A DNA stretch of 64,000 nucleotides from JACDAE01 sp034438015 (GTDB taxonomy: Bacteria > Chloroflexota > Ktedonobacteria > Ktedonobacterales > Ktedonobacteraceae), in NCBI GenBank assembly GCA_034438015.1, contig DAOTTD010000230.1:1-64000 (forward strand), written 5' to 3'. A program made the translations under genes and the position numbers. The notes beneath the pieces are model-generated. The model searched no databases. It was not told where the DNA came from and was given only the letters and a program-made list of their open reading frames with translations. The stretch's first letter is position 1. The number at the start of each line of letters is the position of its first letter. Positions 1 to 8,443 of the stretch are shown here, one piece after another.

Positions 1-1229
1 ATGCGGATGCTGCCATCGGCCTGCTGGTGCGTCTCGAAGAGCGGGATCAGGATGCGCGGCGAGGCGATCGCTGTATTGTTGAGCGTGTGCACGAATTTGA
101 CCTGCCCATCTTCATCGCGGTAGCGCATGTTGACGCGCCGTGCCTGCCAGTCGTGGAAGTACGAGCACGAATGGGTCTCACGGTACCTGCCCTCGCTCGG
201 TACCCAACACTCGAGATCGTACATGCCGACCTTGCCGTCGCCCATGTCGCCCGTACAGACGTTGACGACGCGGTAGGGCAGTTCGAGCGCCTGCACCAGT
301 TCCTCCGAGTTCTTGAGCAACTGCTCGTGCCAGCGGACCGACTCTTCATGATCGGCTTTGCAGATGACGTATTGCTCCACCTTGTTGAACTGGTGAATGC
401 GGAAGACGCCCTTCGTATCCTTGCCGTACGTGCCTGCCTCCTGCCGGAAACAGGGACAGAAGCCGACGAAGGTCATGGGCAGCTCCTCGTCCTTGAGGAT
501 CTCGTCCTTGAACATGCCTGTGATCGCGACCTCTGCGGTGCCGACCAGGAATGTATCCTCTCCCTCGATCGCATAGACCTGGTCGCGCCCCTTGGGGAAC
601 TGGCCGCTACCGATGAAGGCGAACTCGCGTGCCATCGCCGGAACGATCAGCGGTGTGAAGCCCTTACGCGCGATCTGGTCAAAGGCGAAGTTCATCAGCG
701 CCAGTTCCATACGCGCCGCGTCGCCTTTGAGCGCGTAGCTGCGCGCGCCCGCAACCTTCACCGCGCGTTCGATATCGACCAGGTTCAGCCTCTGCATCAA
801 CTCGTAGTGGTCGCGCGGCTGGAAATCGAACTTCGGCTGCTCGCCCCAATAGCGGAAGGGCACGTTGTCGTTCTCGTCCCTGCCAATCGGCGCGCTGGCA
901 TCGGGAATATTAGGCACGAGCAGGAGCATATGGTAGCGCTCCTCCAGCAGGCCGTTCAGCAGCGGCTCCTTCTCCTTAATCAGTTCCGCGAGTCGCTTCC
1001 CCTCGGCGATCAGGGTGTTGCGTAGCTCTACGTTCTTCTCTTTCGCTGCCTGCTGAATGCTCTTCGAGAGCTGGTTCTGCTTTGCGCGCGCCTCCTCGAC
1101 CTGGCGCTGCACGCTCAGGGCCTGCTGGTCCAGCGCCAGGAGCGCGTCGATGTCGATCGAGTTGTTCTTCAGGCGAGCCGCCTCTTTGACGGCTTCTGGA
1201 TTGCTACGGATAAATGCAAGATCAAGCAT
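1..1229 (-). CDS. serS: Seryl-tRNA synthetase, 3' end cut by window
   Basis: This enzyme charges tRNA-Ser with serine in the cytoplasm. The reverse strand reads from an ATG at 1229-1227 with MLDLAFIRSNPEAV, the usual SerRS N-terminus. A long coiled-coil arm follows, rich in Lys, Glu and Gln (about residues 30-100), which binds the tRNA. The class II catalytic core comes next, including the motif 2 stretch CFRQEAG and TAEVAI. About 409 codons are present and the frame runs off the window start, so only the last residues, including motif 3, are missing. A purine-rich ribosome site (GAGGAGAAGG) precedes the start. A T-box leader lies directly upstream, so transcription should rise when uncharged tRNA-Ser accumulates. 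Confidence 0.95.
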   Translation of the reverse strand, partial: MLDLAFIRSNPEAVKEAARLKNNSIDIDALLALDQQALSVQRQVEEARAKQNQLSKSIQQAAKEKNVELRNTLIAEGKRLAELIKEKEPLLNGLLEERYHMLLLVPNIPDASAPIGRDENDNVPFRYWGEQPKFDFQPRDHYELMQRLNLVDIERAVKVAGARSYALKGDAARMELALMNFAFDQIARKGFTPLIVPAMAREFAFIGSGQFPKGRDQVYAIEGEDTFLVGTAEVAITGMFKDEILKDEELPMTFVGFCPCFRQEAGTYGKDTKGVFRIHQFNKVEQYVICKADHEESVRWHEQLLKNSEELVQALELPYRVVNVCTGDMGDGKVGMYDLECWVPSEGRYRETHSCSYFHDWQARRVNMRYRDEDGQVKFVHTLNNTAIASPRILIPLFETHQQADGSIR

Positions 1230-1252
1230 ACTTCCTTCTCCTCATCAGTTAA

Positions 1253-1292
1253 CAAAAAAAGCGCCGCGTCCTATGCAAAGGACGACGACGCT
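1253..1292 (-). terminator. T-box intrinsic terminator
   Basis: On the minus strand a GC-rich hairpin pairs GCGTCGTCGTCC with GGACGCGGCGC around a short loop and is followed by a run of seven to eight T. It is the terminator half of the serS T-box switch. Confidence 0.85.
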
Positions 1293-1487
1293 GTATGCGT
1301 TCTATCGTGGTGCCACCTTGATTTCTCTCAAGCGAGACTCGTTATCGCCCGCTAACGGAGGCGGCCCGTTGACGCTTAGCGCGTGGGCTCCCAGGGTGGA
1401 TTTTCGCTCTCGCCGGTCGCTGCGTTGCACCGTCCCGCAGCTCTCTGCTCACCGGCATAAGGTACTTGTCCTGTTCATTGCCCGCTG
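1253..1487 (-). promoter_or_regulatory. T-box leader of serS, apparent UCC (Ser) specifier
   Basis: The minus strand carries the conserved T-box sequence AAGGTGGCACCACG (1319-1306). Upstream is a Stem I with an AGTA motif (about 1464), an AGAGAG bulge and a GGTG distal loop. The specifier position reads TCC at 1400-1398, followed by ACCCTGGGAGC; this is a serine codon and fits the downstream serS. The leader ends in a hairpin and U-run about 25 bases before the serS start. Uncharged tRNA-Ser would be read at the specifier and its CCA end at the T-box bulge, favouring the antiterminator. Motif positions are seen directly; the folding was done by eye. Confidence 0.9.
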
Positions 1488-1561
1488 TATTATCAGTGAC
1501 ACTATAGCGGAATTGTGGCGTGCTGTCAATGGCTGCGCAGAGGGGATCGAAGGCGTCTCTT

Positions 1562-3508
1562 CTACGCGGTCCAGACCTGCGCGTCGCGGGCGATGACCCT
1601 GGCATTCTCGGTGTCGCCGTCCGCGTAGATGCCGATTCGCCCCGATGTGTACGTCCTGTCGCTTGCTTGATCGACGTACTGCTTATTGATGTAGAGGTAC
1701 ATGCTGCTGCCGCGTGCGATGATGGTCATCAGATTGGCCTGACCGATCTTAATGGCCGTGCTCTTGCCGCTGACGAGCGTCGTATTAACGCTGTTGCCAC
1801 TGTTATCCACGGCGACTTTTTGCAGCGAATAGCTGCCATCGGTACTGGCGCTAAAGTAGTAACCAGAGCCATTGGCATCGGCGCGGATGAGCAGACCGCC
1901 GGTCTGACCATCCTTAATAGTGATCTGGACCTGGTAGGCGAGGTTCCCGTAGTTGCTTGCTTCGGCGGCGCAACGGATGAAGTAGCTTATCTGCGCCATG
2001 CTATAGTAGGTGCCATTTGCGTAGTTGCAGGCACCAATGGTCTTATTATGCCCATCGGTGTATGTCGCTTCATCCCAGTCGGAATCATTTGAAGTTCGCA
2101 ACGGGTCGTTGAGCGCGGGCTTGCCACCTGTTGCTTGCTGGTAAAGCGTCTGCTGCGCTCTGATAGTGCTCTGTGCCTGCGCGGTCGCCTGGGTCATGGC
2201 GCTGCTGGTTGCCTGGCTCTGTGTTGTGACGGTCGTGTAGTCCCCGGTCGACGGGGTCTCCTGTATGCGCTGCTGGTTGGGCAGGTAGACGAGAAAGAAG
2301 AGAGAGAATACACTGCCGATAGCCAGCAGCGCGACGAGGGTTACAATCGCCCATGTGAACGCGGTTGACGTGGGACGCGGTTTTATGGCGTTGGGCGCCT
2401 GGTCGATAGGCGACTTTTCTGGTGTTGCGCCGACTGGTACCAGTTGTGGCGCTCGCCGATAAGAGCTGCCTCGCTGTCCGCTGCTCGCCGTCTGACCGCC
2501 CTGCGAGAGTTGCACCTGGCGGGATGGCTGTGGCTGCCCGTCTGGTACGATCGATGTGCTCTTATTCAATGTGGCCTGGTTCTGGCTCTTCCGCCTGGTC
2601 GGTCTCTCTGGTGACGAGGGCGAAGCGGCGGCTTTGTCCGGCGCCGTGATTTCCGTAGCTATAAAACGTTCCTTATCTGCCTGCAAAGAGGACGTTGTAG
2701 AGGAGGGAGCATGCATAACCGCCTGTTCTAGCGCGGTGGCAAATGCCTGGATATTGTCGAAGCGCTGTCCAGGTTCCTTGGCGAGGGCGGTGAATACAAC
2801 CTCCTCGACGGCGATGGGGAGCGCCGGGGCGCGCTCGCGCAGACCTGGGGGGTGGGAGCGCTCGTGCTGCATGGCTACCTCGACCTGGCTGCCGAGAAAG
2901 GGTGGCATGCCACACAACCACTCGTAGACCACGGCAGCCAGCGCGTACTGATCGCTGGCTGGACACGGCTTCCCCGCGATCTGTTCCGGCGCCATATACG
3001 TTATCGTCCCGGCCACGTCGCGTGTATTTTGCGCATCCTGCATAATGGCGCTACCGAAATCGCTCAGGAGCACCTCGTCATCCTCGCTCAGCAGCATGTT
3101 CTCCGGCTTGACATCGCGATGCACGATGCGCTGACCGTGTGCGTACTGCAACGCCGCTGCGATCTGTCGCACATATGGAATGACCATATGAACCGAGAGC
3201 ACAGCTCCCCGGTGATGGCGCTGGCGCAGTGTCCCGTTGGGTGCGTAGTCCATCACAAGATAAGGCGTATCGGCTGCCGAGCCGAAGTCCAGCACGCGTA
3301 TAATGTTGGGATGGTGCAGATTGGCAATCGTGCGCGACTCTTTATAGAAGCGCTCCTCGTCCTGCTGCGACAGACGCGTCGAGAGCAGCTTCACTGCGCC
3401 AGGAGTATGCAGGTACACATGTTCTGCGAGATAGGTGTCTGCGTATCCTCCTCGCCCCAACAAGCCTACCAGACGATAATTGCCAAACTGTTGCCCTGCG
3501 CGGTCCAT
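1562..3508 (-). CDS. Membrane Ser/Thr protein kinase with extracellular beta-sandwich domain
   Basis: A Hanks-type kinase that probably senses an outside signal. Residues 10-265 form the kinase domain: glycine loop GRGGYADTY (18-26), catalytic Lys40 in GAVKLL, catalytic loop HRDVKPEN (130-137), DFG (150-152) and MAPEQ in the activation segment. A long Ser/Pro/Gln-rich juxtamembrane linker follows, then one transmembrane segment (about 384-409). Next is an Ala/Thr/Gln-rich stalk and a C-terminal domain (about 460-648) with repeated G-x-Y-x-F and IIARGSSMYLYIN motifs, resembling laminin-G or 3-keto-disaccharide-hydrolase folds. GAGGACAG lies just before the ATG. The next gene downstream encodes a protein with a homologous C-terminal domain, which suggests gene duplication and a shared ligand type. 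The ligand is unknown. Confidence 0.9.
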   Translation of the reverse strand: MDRAGQQFGNYRLVGLLGRGGYADTYLAEHVYLHTPGAVKLLSTRLSQQDEERFYKESRTIANLHHPNIIRVLDFGSAADTPYLVMDYAPNGTLRQRHHRGAVLSVHMVIPYVRQIAAALQYAHGQRIVHRDVKPENMLLSEDDEVLLSDFGSAIMQDAQNTRDVAGTITYMAPEQIAGKPCPASDQYALAAVVYEWLCGMPPFLGSQVEVAMQHERSHPPGLRERAPALPIAVEEVVFTALAKEPGQRFDNIQAFATALEQAVMHAPSSTTSSLQADKERFIATEITAPDKAAASPSSPERPTRRKSQNQATLNKSTSIVPDGQPQPSRQVQLSQGGQTASSGQRGSSYRRAPQLVPVGATPEKSPIDQAPNAIKPRPTSTAFTWAIVTLVALLAIGSVFSLFFLVYLPNQQRIQETPSTGDYTTVTTQSQATSSAMTQATAQAQSTIRAQQTLYQQATGGKPALNDPLRTSNDSDWDEATYTDGHNKTIGACNYANGTYYSMAQISYFIRCAAEASNYGNLAYQVQITIKDGQTGGLLIRADANGSGYYFSASTDGSYSLQKVAVDNSGNSVNTTLVSGKSTAIKIGQANLMTIIARGSSMYLYINKQYVDQASDRTYTSGRIGIYADGDTENARVIARDAQVWTA

Positions 3509-3650
3509 CTGTCCTCTCTTTGCCGCCTGCCCGTGGACAATCTCTCCATGACTGGCAAATGTACTACCGGGTCGCCATACTTAATATATGATAATATGCC
3601 AGTTTAGAGCTAAATCTCAAGGGTGTCAAGAAAGGTACAGGTATAGCATA

Positions 3651-4787
3651 TCACAATTGCCATACTTGAGCATTGCTGAATGCAACATCCGTCGCCGCAC
3701 CGGTATCGTCGGCGAAAACGCCGATCTTCCCTGAGCTGTAGGAGCTGTCGCTCGTGCTGCCAACGTACTGCTTGTTGACATACATATAGATGTTGCTGCC
3801 CCTGGCGATAATCGTCACCAGATTGGTCTGGGCGCCCTTTTTGATCGCCGGGCTGGTGTCATCGACCAGAGGCGTGTTTGTCTTGGAGTCGCTTGTCACC
3901 AGGAGGGTGAGAAGGCCATCGTGTGTAATGCGGAAGAGGTAGAATTTCGCGTTCGCGTCGTCAGCGCGGAAGACGAGGCCGCCGCCATCGCCTTTAAGAA
4001 TGGTCATCTGCACCTGGAAGGCGAAGTTGCTGAAGTTTGACGCCTGCGCAAAGCATGGAGCATAGGTATGTTGCACAAAGATGCTGGCGTGCAGCGCACC
4101 GCCCGTAAATCCGCATCCGCCGCCGCCCACGGCATTATAGACATCCCAGTTCGCTCCATCCTGGAATGCCAGCGAAGAAGTCAGCCTCGGCGTCCCGCTG
4201 GTTGCCGTGTTGTAGATATTCTGGTACGCCGTAGCGGTGGCCTGCGCCTGAGCATGAGCGGTGGCTGAGGCGTGGGCCACTGCCTGTGCCGTAGCGGTAG
4301 CCTGTGAACGAGCGGTCACGGTAGCCTGGGCGTTGGTGGTTGCTATGGTCTGGACCGTGGCGGTGGCCTGTGCGCGGAATTGCGACGGCTGCGCGACCGC
4401 TGTGTAGTAGATCAGCGCGACGCCACCCACCATCATCAGGAGCGCCATGGCGGTAAGCAGGGCGACAGTTCCCTTTGGCAGCCTTTTGTCGCCGGACTGA
4501 TTATTTGTTGAAAATGGCGGTGTATAGGGTACCTGAGAACTATGCGCCTGTAGCGCTTGCTGCGGATACGCCTGCACATTGTCATAACCAGTGTGAGGTG
4601 GTCCCGACACGGCCACGGAACGCTGAGCATTGAGCGTCGCTTGCGGAGCCGGTGGGGCGGCTACCGTTCTATCATCGGCGTCGGTCGCTGTTTGATTTGG
4701 GTGCGAAGCGGACGCGAGCCTGCCGCAATTGGGACAGAACGTCATGATAGGCTGAAGAGGAGCCCCACACGCTCCACAATTACGCAT
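3651..4787 (-). CDS. Zinc-ribbon membrane protein with kinase-related C-terminal sensor domain
   Basis: No enzymatic domain is recognised. The start at 4787 is chosen because GGAGATAGT precedes ATG and the protein then opens directly with a zinc ribbon (Cys4, Cys7, Cys18, Cys21). A Gln/Pro/Thr linker leads to one transmembrane segment (about residues 105-130) and an Ala-Thr-Gln stalk with many ATA and QATA repeats. The C-terminal 170 residues match the extracellular domain of the neighbouring kinase: both contain IIARGS, then MYVNKQYV or LYINKQYV, then SGKIGVFAD or SGRIGIYAD, and both end in AQVW. It may share ligand or partner with that kinase. 378 residues. Confidence 0.8.
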   Translation of the reverse strand: MRNCGACGAPLQPIMTFCPNCGRLASASHPNQTATDADDRTVAAPPAPQATLNAQRSVAVSGPPHTGYDNVQAYPQQALQAHSSQVPYTPPFSTNNQSGDKRLPKGTVALLTAMALLMMVGGVALIYYTAVAQPSQFRAQATATVQTIATTNAQATVTARSQATATAQAVAHASATAHAQAQATATAYQNIYNTATSGTPRLTSSLAFQDGANWDVYNAVGGGGCGFTGGALHASIFVQHTYAPCFAQASNFSNFAFQVQMTILKGDGGGLVFRADDANAKFYLFRITHDGLLTLLVTSDSKTNTPLVDDTSPAIKKGAQTNLVTIIARGSNIYMYVNKQYVGSTSDSSYSSGKIGVFADDTGAATDVAFSNAQVWQL

Positions 4788-4917
4788 ACTATCTCCGAGC
4801 AATACTACCAGCAAACACATTCATCCAAAAACCTGGATGAGGCCATGCTAGCATAGCATTCTTACGAGTCCCTGCCAAGTCGAATAGTAAAAATGGGACC
4901 CCTCTTTGTTGAAGATA

Positions 4918-5229
4918 TTACACCATGCCCAGTTCCCACTTGGCATCTTCCGTCATAAGATCGGGGGACCACGGGGGATCAAAGGTCAACTCGACCTTGC
5001 AGCTCTTGACGTTCTCGACCTGCTCGACCCGCATCTGGACCTCCTCCATCACCTCTCCTGCCATCGGGCAGCCCAGGGCCGTCAGCGTCATCTTGACATC
5101 TACATGCCCCGTCTCATTATCAGTATCGACATTATATACCAGTCCAAGGTCAACGATATTGACTGGAATCTCTGGATCGTAGCACTCGTGCAGTGCGTCC
5201 ATGACTTCAGCTTGATTGATCTCTGCCAT
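4918..5229 (-). CDS. MIP18/DUF59 family metal-sulfur cluster assembly factor
   Basis: A 103-residue protein of the MIP18 family, which includes SufT and PaaD and helps mature iron-sulfur proteins. It starts MAEINQAEVMDALHECYDPEIPVNIVD in two blocks typical of the family: DPEIPVNIVDLGLVY and the Cys-bearing MTLTALGCPMAG. A SUF-like C-terminus follows with the usual ELTFDPPWSPD. GAGCTGCGCGAG precedes the ATG. The gene stands alone between the zinc-ribbon gene and the nucleoside-hydrolase pair, so the target is unknown. Confidence 0.88.
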   Translation of the reverse strand: MAEINQAEVMDALHECYDPEIPVNIVDLGLVYNVDTDNETGHVDVKMTLTALGCPMAGEVMEEVQMRVEQVENVKSCKVELTFDPPWSPDLMTEDAKWELGMV

Positions 5230-5326
5230 CTCGCGCAGCTCCTTTGTTTACCTGTTAATCCTAGTAAATTAGTAGGATTACATTCTCCTGTAATATAGCC
5301 TATGAAATCGTTCTTGTCAAAGGATA

Positions 5327-6253
5327 TCACGAGTATGTGTTGCTCATCCGCTCAAGAAACATGCGCATAAAGCGGTCGCTATCGACGCCGACCGACGCCT
5401 GGACGTTGGGCGCAGGGGGAGCATCATTTCCGCCATATCCCACTGTCTCTCCCAGCGTTAACGTGCCTGTCAGCTCAACATCCACGTACATAGGCTGCCA
5501 TGTGATGAGGTCGGGCTGGAAGGCGGCGGCCAGGGAGAGCGGATCGTGCATGTGAAAGACGCTCTGGCCGTGTGGCGCTGCAAAGATGTCCAGGTAGTAG
5601 GCGAGTATCTCTTTACAGAATGCCAGCACGCGACTCATTGGCTGAGTTAGACGGGCTATCTGTTCGCGGTTCATCTCGACCTTCAGCGTCGTATCCAGGC
5701 TGACCAGGCGCAGGGGCCAGCCCGCGTGCAGGACAACGTGGGCGGCGTGCGGATCGGCGTAGATGTTGAATTCGGCGGCGGGCGTAACATTGCCCGGTAC
5801 GAGCAGCGCGCCACCCATGACGACTACTTCGCGTACAAGCCCTGCGATGCGTGGTTCGCAGCGTACGGCCAGCGCGAGATTGGTGAGGGGACCGATGGCG
5901 ACCAGCGTGATAGCGCCCGGTGCCTGCAATATCTTCTCGATGATGAGGTCCACGGCGTGCTGGGCGACCGGTTGTATCTCGGGCAGGGGCAGCGAAACAT
6001 CTCCTAGCCCGTTGCGACCATGAACCTGGGCGGCATGAACGCGCTCGCGCACCAGTGGCACGCCGCTCCCACGAGCGACCGGGATCTCCGTGCGCCCGGT
6101 AAGCGTGAGCAGGGATAGCGCGTTGAGCGTCGTCAGTTCGACATCCACATTTCCGCTCACCGTAGTGATCGCTTCGAGCCGTATTTCGGGAGATGCCAGC
6201 GCCAGGAACAGCGCCAGCGCGTCGTCGATGCCAGGATCGGTGTCAAGAATCAT
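5327..6253 (-). CDS. Inosine-uridine preferring nucleoside hydrolase family protein
   Basis: Hydrolyses the N-glycosidic bond of ribonucleosides to ribose and free base. The N-terminal calcium-binding signature is clear: MILDTDPGIDDALALFLAL. Later family blocks include the GPLTNLALAV and VVMGGA segments, EFNIYADPHAA, and HDPL near the C-terminus. The ATG at 6253 matches the conserved N-terminus; a TTG nine bases further upstream lies closer to a GGAGG sequence and could be the real start. The gene overlaps the end of the upstream ribokinase gene by about ten bases, so the two are translationally coupled and act in series in nucleoside salvage. Confidence 0.92.
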   Translation of the reverse strand: MILDTDPGIDDALALFLALASPEIRLEAITTVSGNVDVELTTLNALSLLTLTGRTEIPVARGSGVPLVRERVHAAQVHGRNGLGDVSLPLPEIQPVAQHAVDLIIEKILQAPGAITLVAIGPLTNLALAVRCEPRIAGLVREVVVMGGALLVPGNVTPAAEFNIYADPHAAHVVLHAGWPLRLVSLDTTLKVEMNREQIARLTQPMSRVLAFCKEILAYYLDIFAAPHGQSVFHMHDPLSLAAAFQPDLITWQPMYVDVELTGTLTLGETVGYGGNDAPPAPNVQASVGVDSDRFMRMFLERMSNTYS

Positions 6254-7187
6254 ACGTTGCAAGTACTTCCTCCCGCGTTGGTAGACCCGATTGAGCGCCA
6301 AACCGGGTCACTTTCAGGGCGCTAGCATAGACCGCGAAGCGTAACGCCTCCTCCGGCTCCTGCCCCTCAGTCAGGGCGACGGTCAAAGCGCCGACGAAAC
6401 AATCGCCAGCGGCGGTCGTATCGACGACCTGCACGGCTGGTGCCGCTTGATGGATATTGTGCCTCTGCTCCGCGCGGTCGGTCGTGACCAGGAGCGCGCC
6501 GCGTGCGCCGAGCGTCACGACGACCGTTGGTATGCCATAATCGTGCAGGAGCGTCGCCACGCGTTCGGCGTCCTCCACGCTCTCCACTCCCTGTCCGCTG
6601 AGCAGGCTCGCCTCGTTCTCGTTGACGATCAGTACCGAGAGCTGCCGCAATGTCTCGCGCGGCAACTGTTGCGCGGGTGCGAGGTTGAGCGTCACGGGCA
6701 CTCCCAGCTTATGCGCGTACGCAGTCACCCGCTGCACGGTTTCAAGCGGGATCTCCAGTTGCATTACCAGCGCGCTCGCCTGCTTCATAGCTGCAAAGAT
6801 GCGCGCCATCTGCTCCTCGTCCTCTCCCACGCGTGCATTCGCGCCGGGGGAAACGACGATCGCATTATCGCCTTCTGGTACCAGGAAGATAAAGGCCGCC
6901 CCGCTCGCCTCTTGCTGGTCTACGACGATAAGTCCGGTGTCGATGGCGTCGGCTTCTAACGCCTGGACAAGCTGTGTGCCAAAGGGATCGCTGCCCACGC
7001 GACCGGCCATCATCACTTTGCCGCCCGAGCGCGCTATTGCTACTGCCTGGTTCGCGCCTTTGCCGCCCGGAACGAGACGCAGCGAGCCTGCACCCAGCAG
7101 CGTCTCTCCCAGGGCCGGAATGCGCGGGACGTGCACGATCTGGTCCATATTGAGACTGCCAACGACCAGAATTCTCCGTTGCTCCAT
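6243..7187 (-). CDS. rbsK: Ribokinase (PfkB family)
   Basis: Phosphorylates ribose to ribose 5-phosphate. The start at 7187 is chosen because GGAGGTCTC sits just upstream of ATG and the protein then begins MEQRRILVVGSLNMDQ, the standard PfkB opening. The first signature is GGKGANQAVAIARSGG and the second, DTTAAGDCFVGAL, contains the catalytic Asp of the GAGD-like motif. 314 residues, a normal length. The following nucleoside hydrolase overlaps its 3' end, so the pair should feed ribose from nucleosides into the pentose-phosphate pool. Confidence 0.93.
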   Translation of the reverse strand: MEQRRILVVGSLNMDQIVHVPRIPALGETLLGAGSLRLVPGGKGANQAVAIARSGGKVMMAGRVGSDPFGTQLVQALEADAIDTGLIVVDQQEASGAAFIFLVPEGDNAIVVSPGANARVGEDEEQMARIFAAMKQASALVMQLEIPLETVQRVTAYAHKLGVPVTLNLAPAQQLPRETLRQLSVLIVNENEASLLSGQGVESVEDAERVATLLHDYGIPTVVVTLGARGALLVTTDRAEQRHNIHQAAPAVQVVDTTAAGDCFVGALTVALTEGQEPEEALRFAVYASALKVTRFGAQSGLPTREEVLATYDS

Positions 7188-7675
7188 GAGACCTCCATCC
7201 AGTTTAGCGTCTGCTATAAACGAACCTCTGCCAGTGATAAGAAGCATACCACAAAGGTGACAAGCGGCGTCACCCTGCTTCGCAGCGGCGCGGGTTAAGA
7301 TCTCTTTGCCCCTATCCGTAAATCTTAACCGCGCGTATAGCCATTCCTCAATCAGAAGTTAACGGGAGCATAACAACAGTGATTGAAAATAGAGGGAAAT
7401 GTGATCAAACGAAGGGAAAAACATCCTTTTGCTGAGGAGTTGACAGCGCGTGAGAACATGTAGTATACTCCGCTCTGTTACAGAAAAAGGGATGGTTGAA
7501 AGAACCGCCTTTCCTCATAAAAGAGGTGTAATGTAAAAAATCAGGAACAATTTTGAGGTTCCTTGCCCGGCTGGGGCCACACACGGAGTGGATCTCCGTG
7601 CGGTGTGCGGATGTTTTCACCGCAATCAACACGTTGGAAGACGTTTTGAAAGGCAGGTGCGTATAAATTGAATAT
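7188..7675. other. Divergent intergenic region with two palindromes
   Basis: No gene is seen here between divergently transcribed rbsK and the LuxR gene. An imperfect palindrome built on GGTTAAGAT and ATCTTAACC lies at 7288-7334 and a second, CACGGAG-TGGAT-CTCCGTG, at 7582-7600. The second sits about 75 bases before the LuxR start and could be an operator. Confidence 0.4.
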
Positions 7676-7969
7676 ATGGATAAGATGTATGTTGCAAGGG
7701 AGGATGTAAAGGCAGTGCAAGATGTCAGCGAACGCGAGATGGAGGTGTTGCTCCTGATCGCCAGGGGCATGATTCCCAGGGAGATCGCGCGGTCGCTGGC
7801 GATCAGCGAGAAGACCGTGCGCAACCATATCGGCAGCATCTATCGCAAGATCGGCATCTATGATCGCGCTCAGGTCGTGGTCTACGCCGTGAAAAAGGGG
7901 CTCATTGATTTAAGTAGGGAGGAGTCTTGCACTCCTCCGGCTCCCAAAGAACCTCACCCTCAGGCCTGA
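7676..7969 (+). CDS. Small LuxR/GerE-type DNA-binding regulator
   Basis: A 97-residue stand-alone HTH_LuxR protein. Residues 16-75 carry the canonical signature: SEREMEVLLLIARGM, EIARSLAISEKTVRNHIGSIYRKIGI and the closing AQVVVYAVKKGL. There is no receiver or PAS domain. The last roughly 17 residues, from the Ser-Arg after DL onward, are read from a family A inverted repeat that has entered the 3' end, so the C-terminal tail is probably not ancestral. No strong ribosome site is seen before the ATG. Target genes are unknown. Confidence 0.8.
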   Translation: MDKMYVAREDVKAVQDVSEREMEVLLLIARGMIPREIARSLAISEKTVRNHIGSIYRKIGIYDRAQVVVYAVKKGLIDLSREESCTPPAPKEPHPQA

Positions 7970-8010
7970 TCGCGCTCTGGAGGCGGAGGAGTGCAAGGCT
8001 CCTCCCTACT
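7913..8010. repeat. Family A inverted repeat, copy A1
   Basis: Two 26-base arms (7913-7938 and 7985-8010) pair with one mismatch around a 46-base interior. The outer arm begins AGTAGGGAGGAG. The interior shares CTCAGGC and TGATCGCGCT with copy A3 read in reverse. It lies between convergent genes: the LuxR stop codon is inside it, and the stop codon of the metallophosphoesterase remnant overlaps its right edge. Confidence 0.85.
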
Positions 8011-8326
8011 ATATGCGCTCAAAGATCTCCATTGCTTCCTGGGCTGTCGGCACTTTGAGGACGTTCTCTTCCGCAAAGTCTTGCGCCAGTGGATAGCCGC
8101 TCGCTCGTATCTCCTTTGCCGCTGCCTCCAGATCGTAGATGGTCCGGCGGAACTCGTATCCCTGCGGCCCGAGCAGCAGCCAGTATGCGCCTGGACGATC
8201 GGCGTAGGGCATGCCAACGCTTCCCGCGTTAAGAATGCGCATGCGTCCGGCCTGTAGCTCGAACTGCATATGGGTATGCCCACACACGACGATCTTTGCT
8301 TCGATGCGCTCGACTGCATGGATTGG
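8009..8326 (-). pseudogene. Truncated metallophosphoesterase (YfcE-like), N-terminal half lost
   Basis: The reverse strand encodes the C-terminal part of a calcineurin-like phosphoesterase: VVCGHTHM, NAGSVGMP and a short C-terminal tail. The frame extends back only to an in-frame TGA at 8329-8327, and the N-terminal metal-binding motifs (D-x-H, GDxxD, GNHE types) are absent. About 105 codons of homology remain out of roughly 240 in intact family members. The stop codon is supplied by repeat A1. Both ends therefore look rearranged, and the product should have no phosphatase activity. Confidence 0.75.
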
Positions 8327-8443
8327 TCAAAAGTAAGCGAGTAGAGTATCATAAGATAAGATATCCTTGAATGAGATGTGGGCCTCGTTCTGCTGCAATC
8401 TCGTGTCTCGGAGCTTGTTTCCTTCGAAAGGAGCCTTACTAAG

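Noticed and set aside
27..1025. Open frame of 332 codons on the plus strand
   Set aside because: It lies opposite serS and shows no family sequence.
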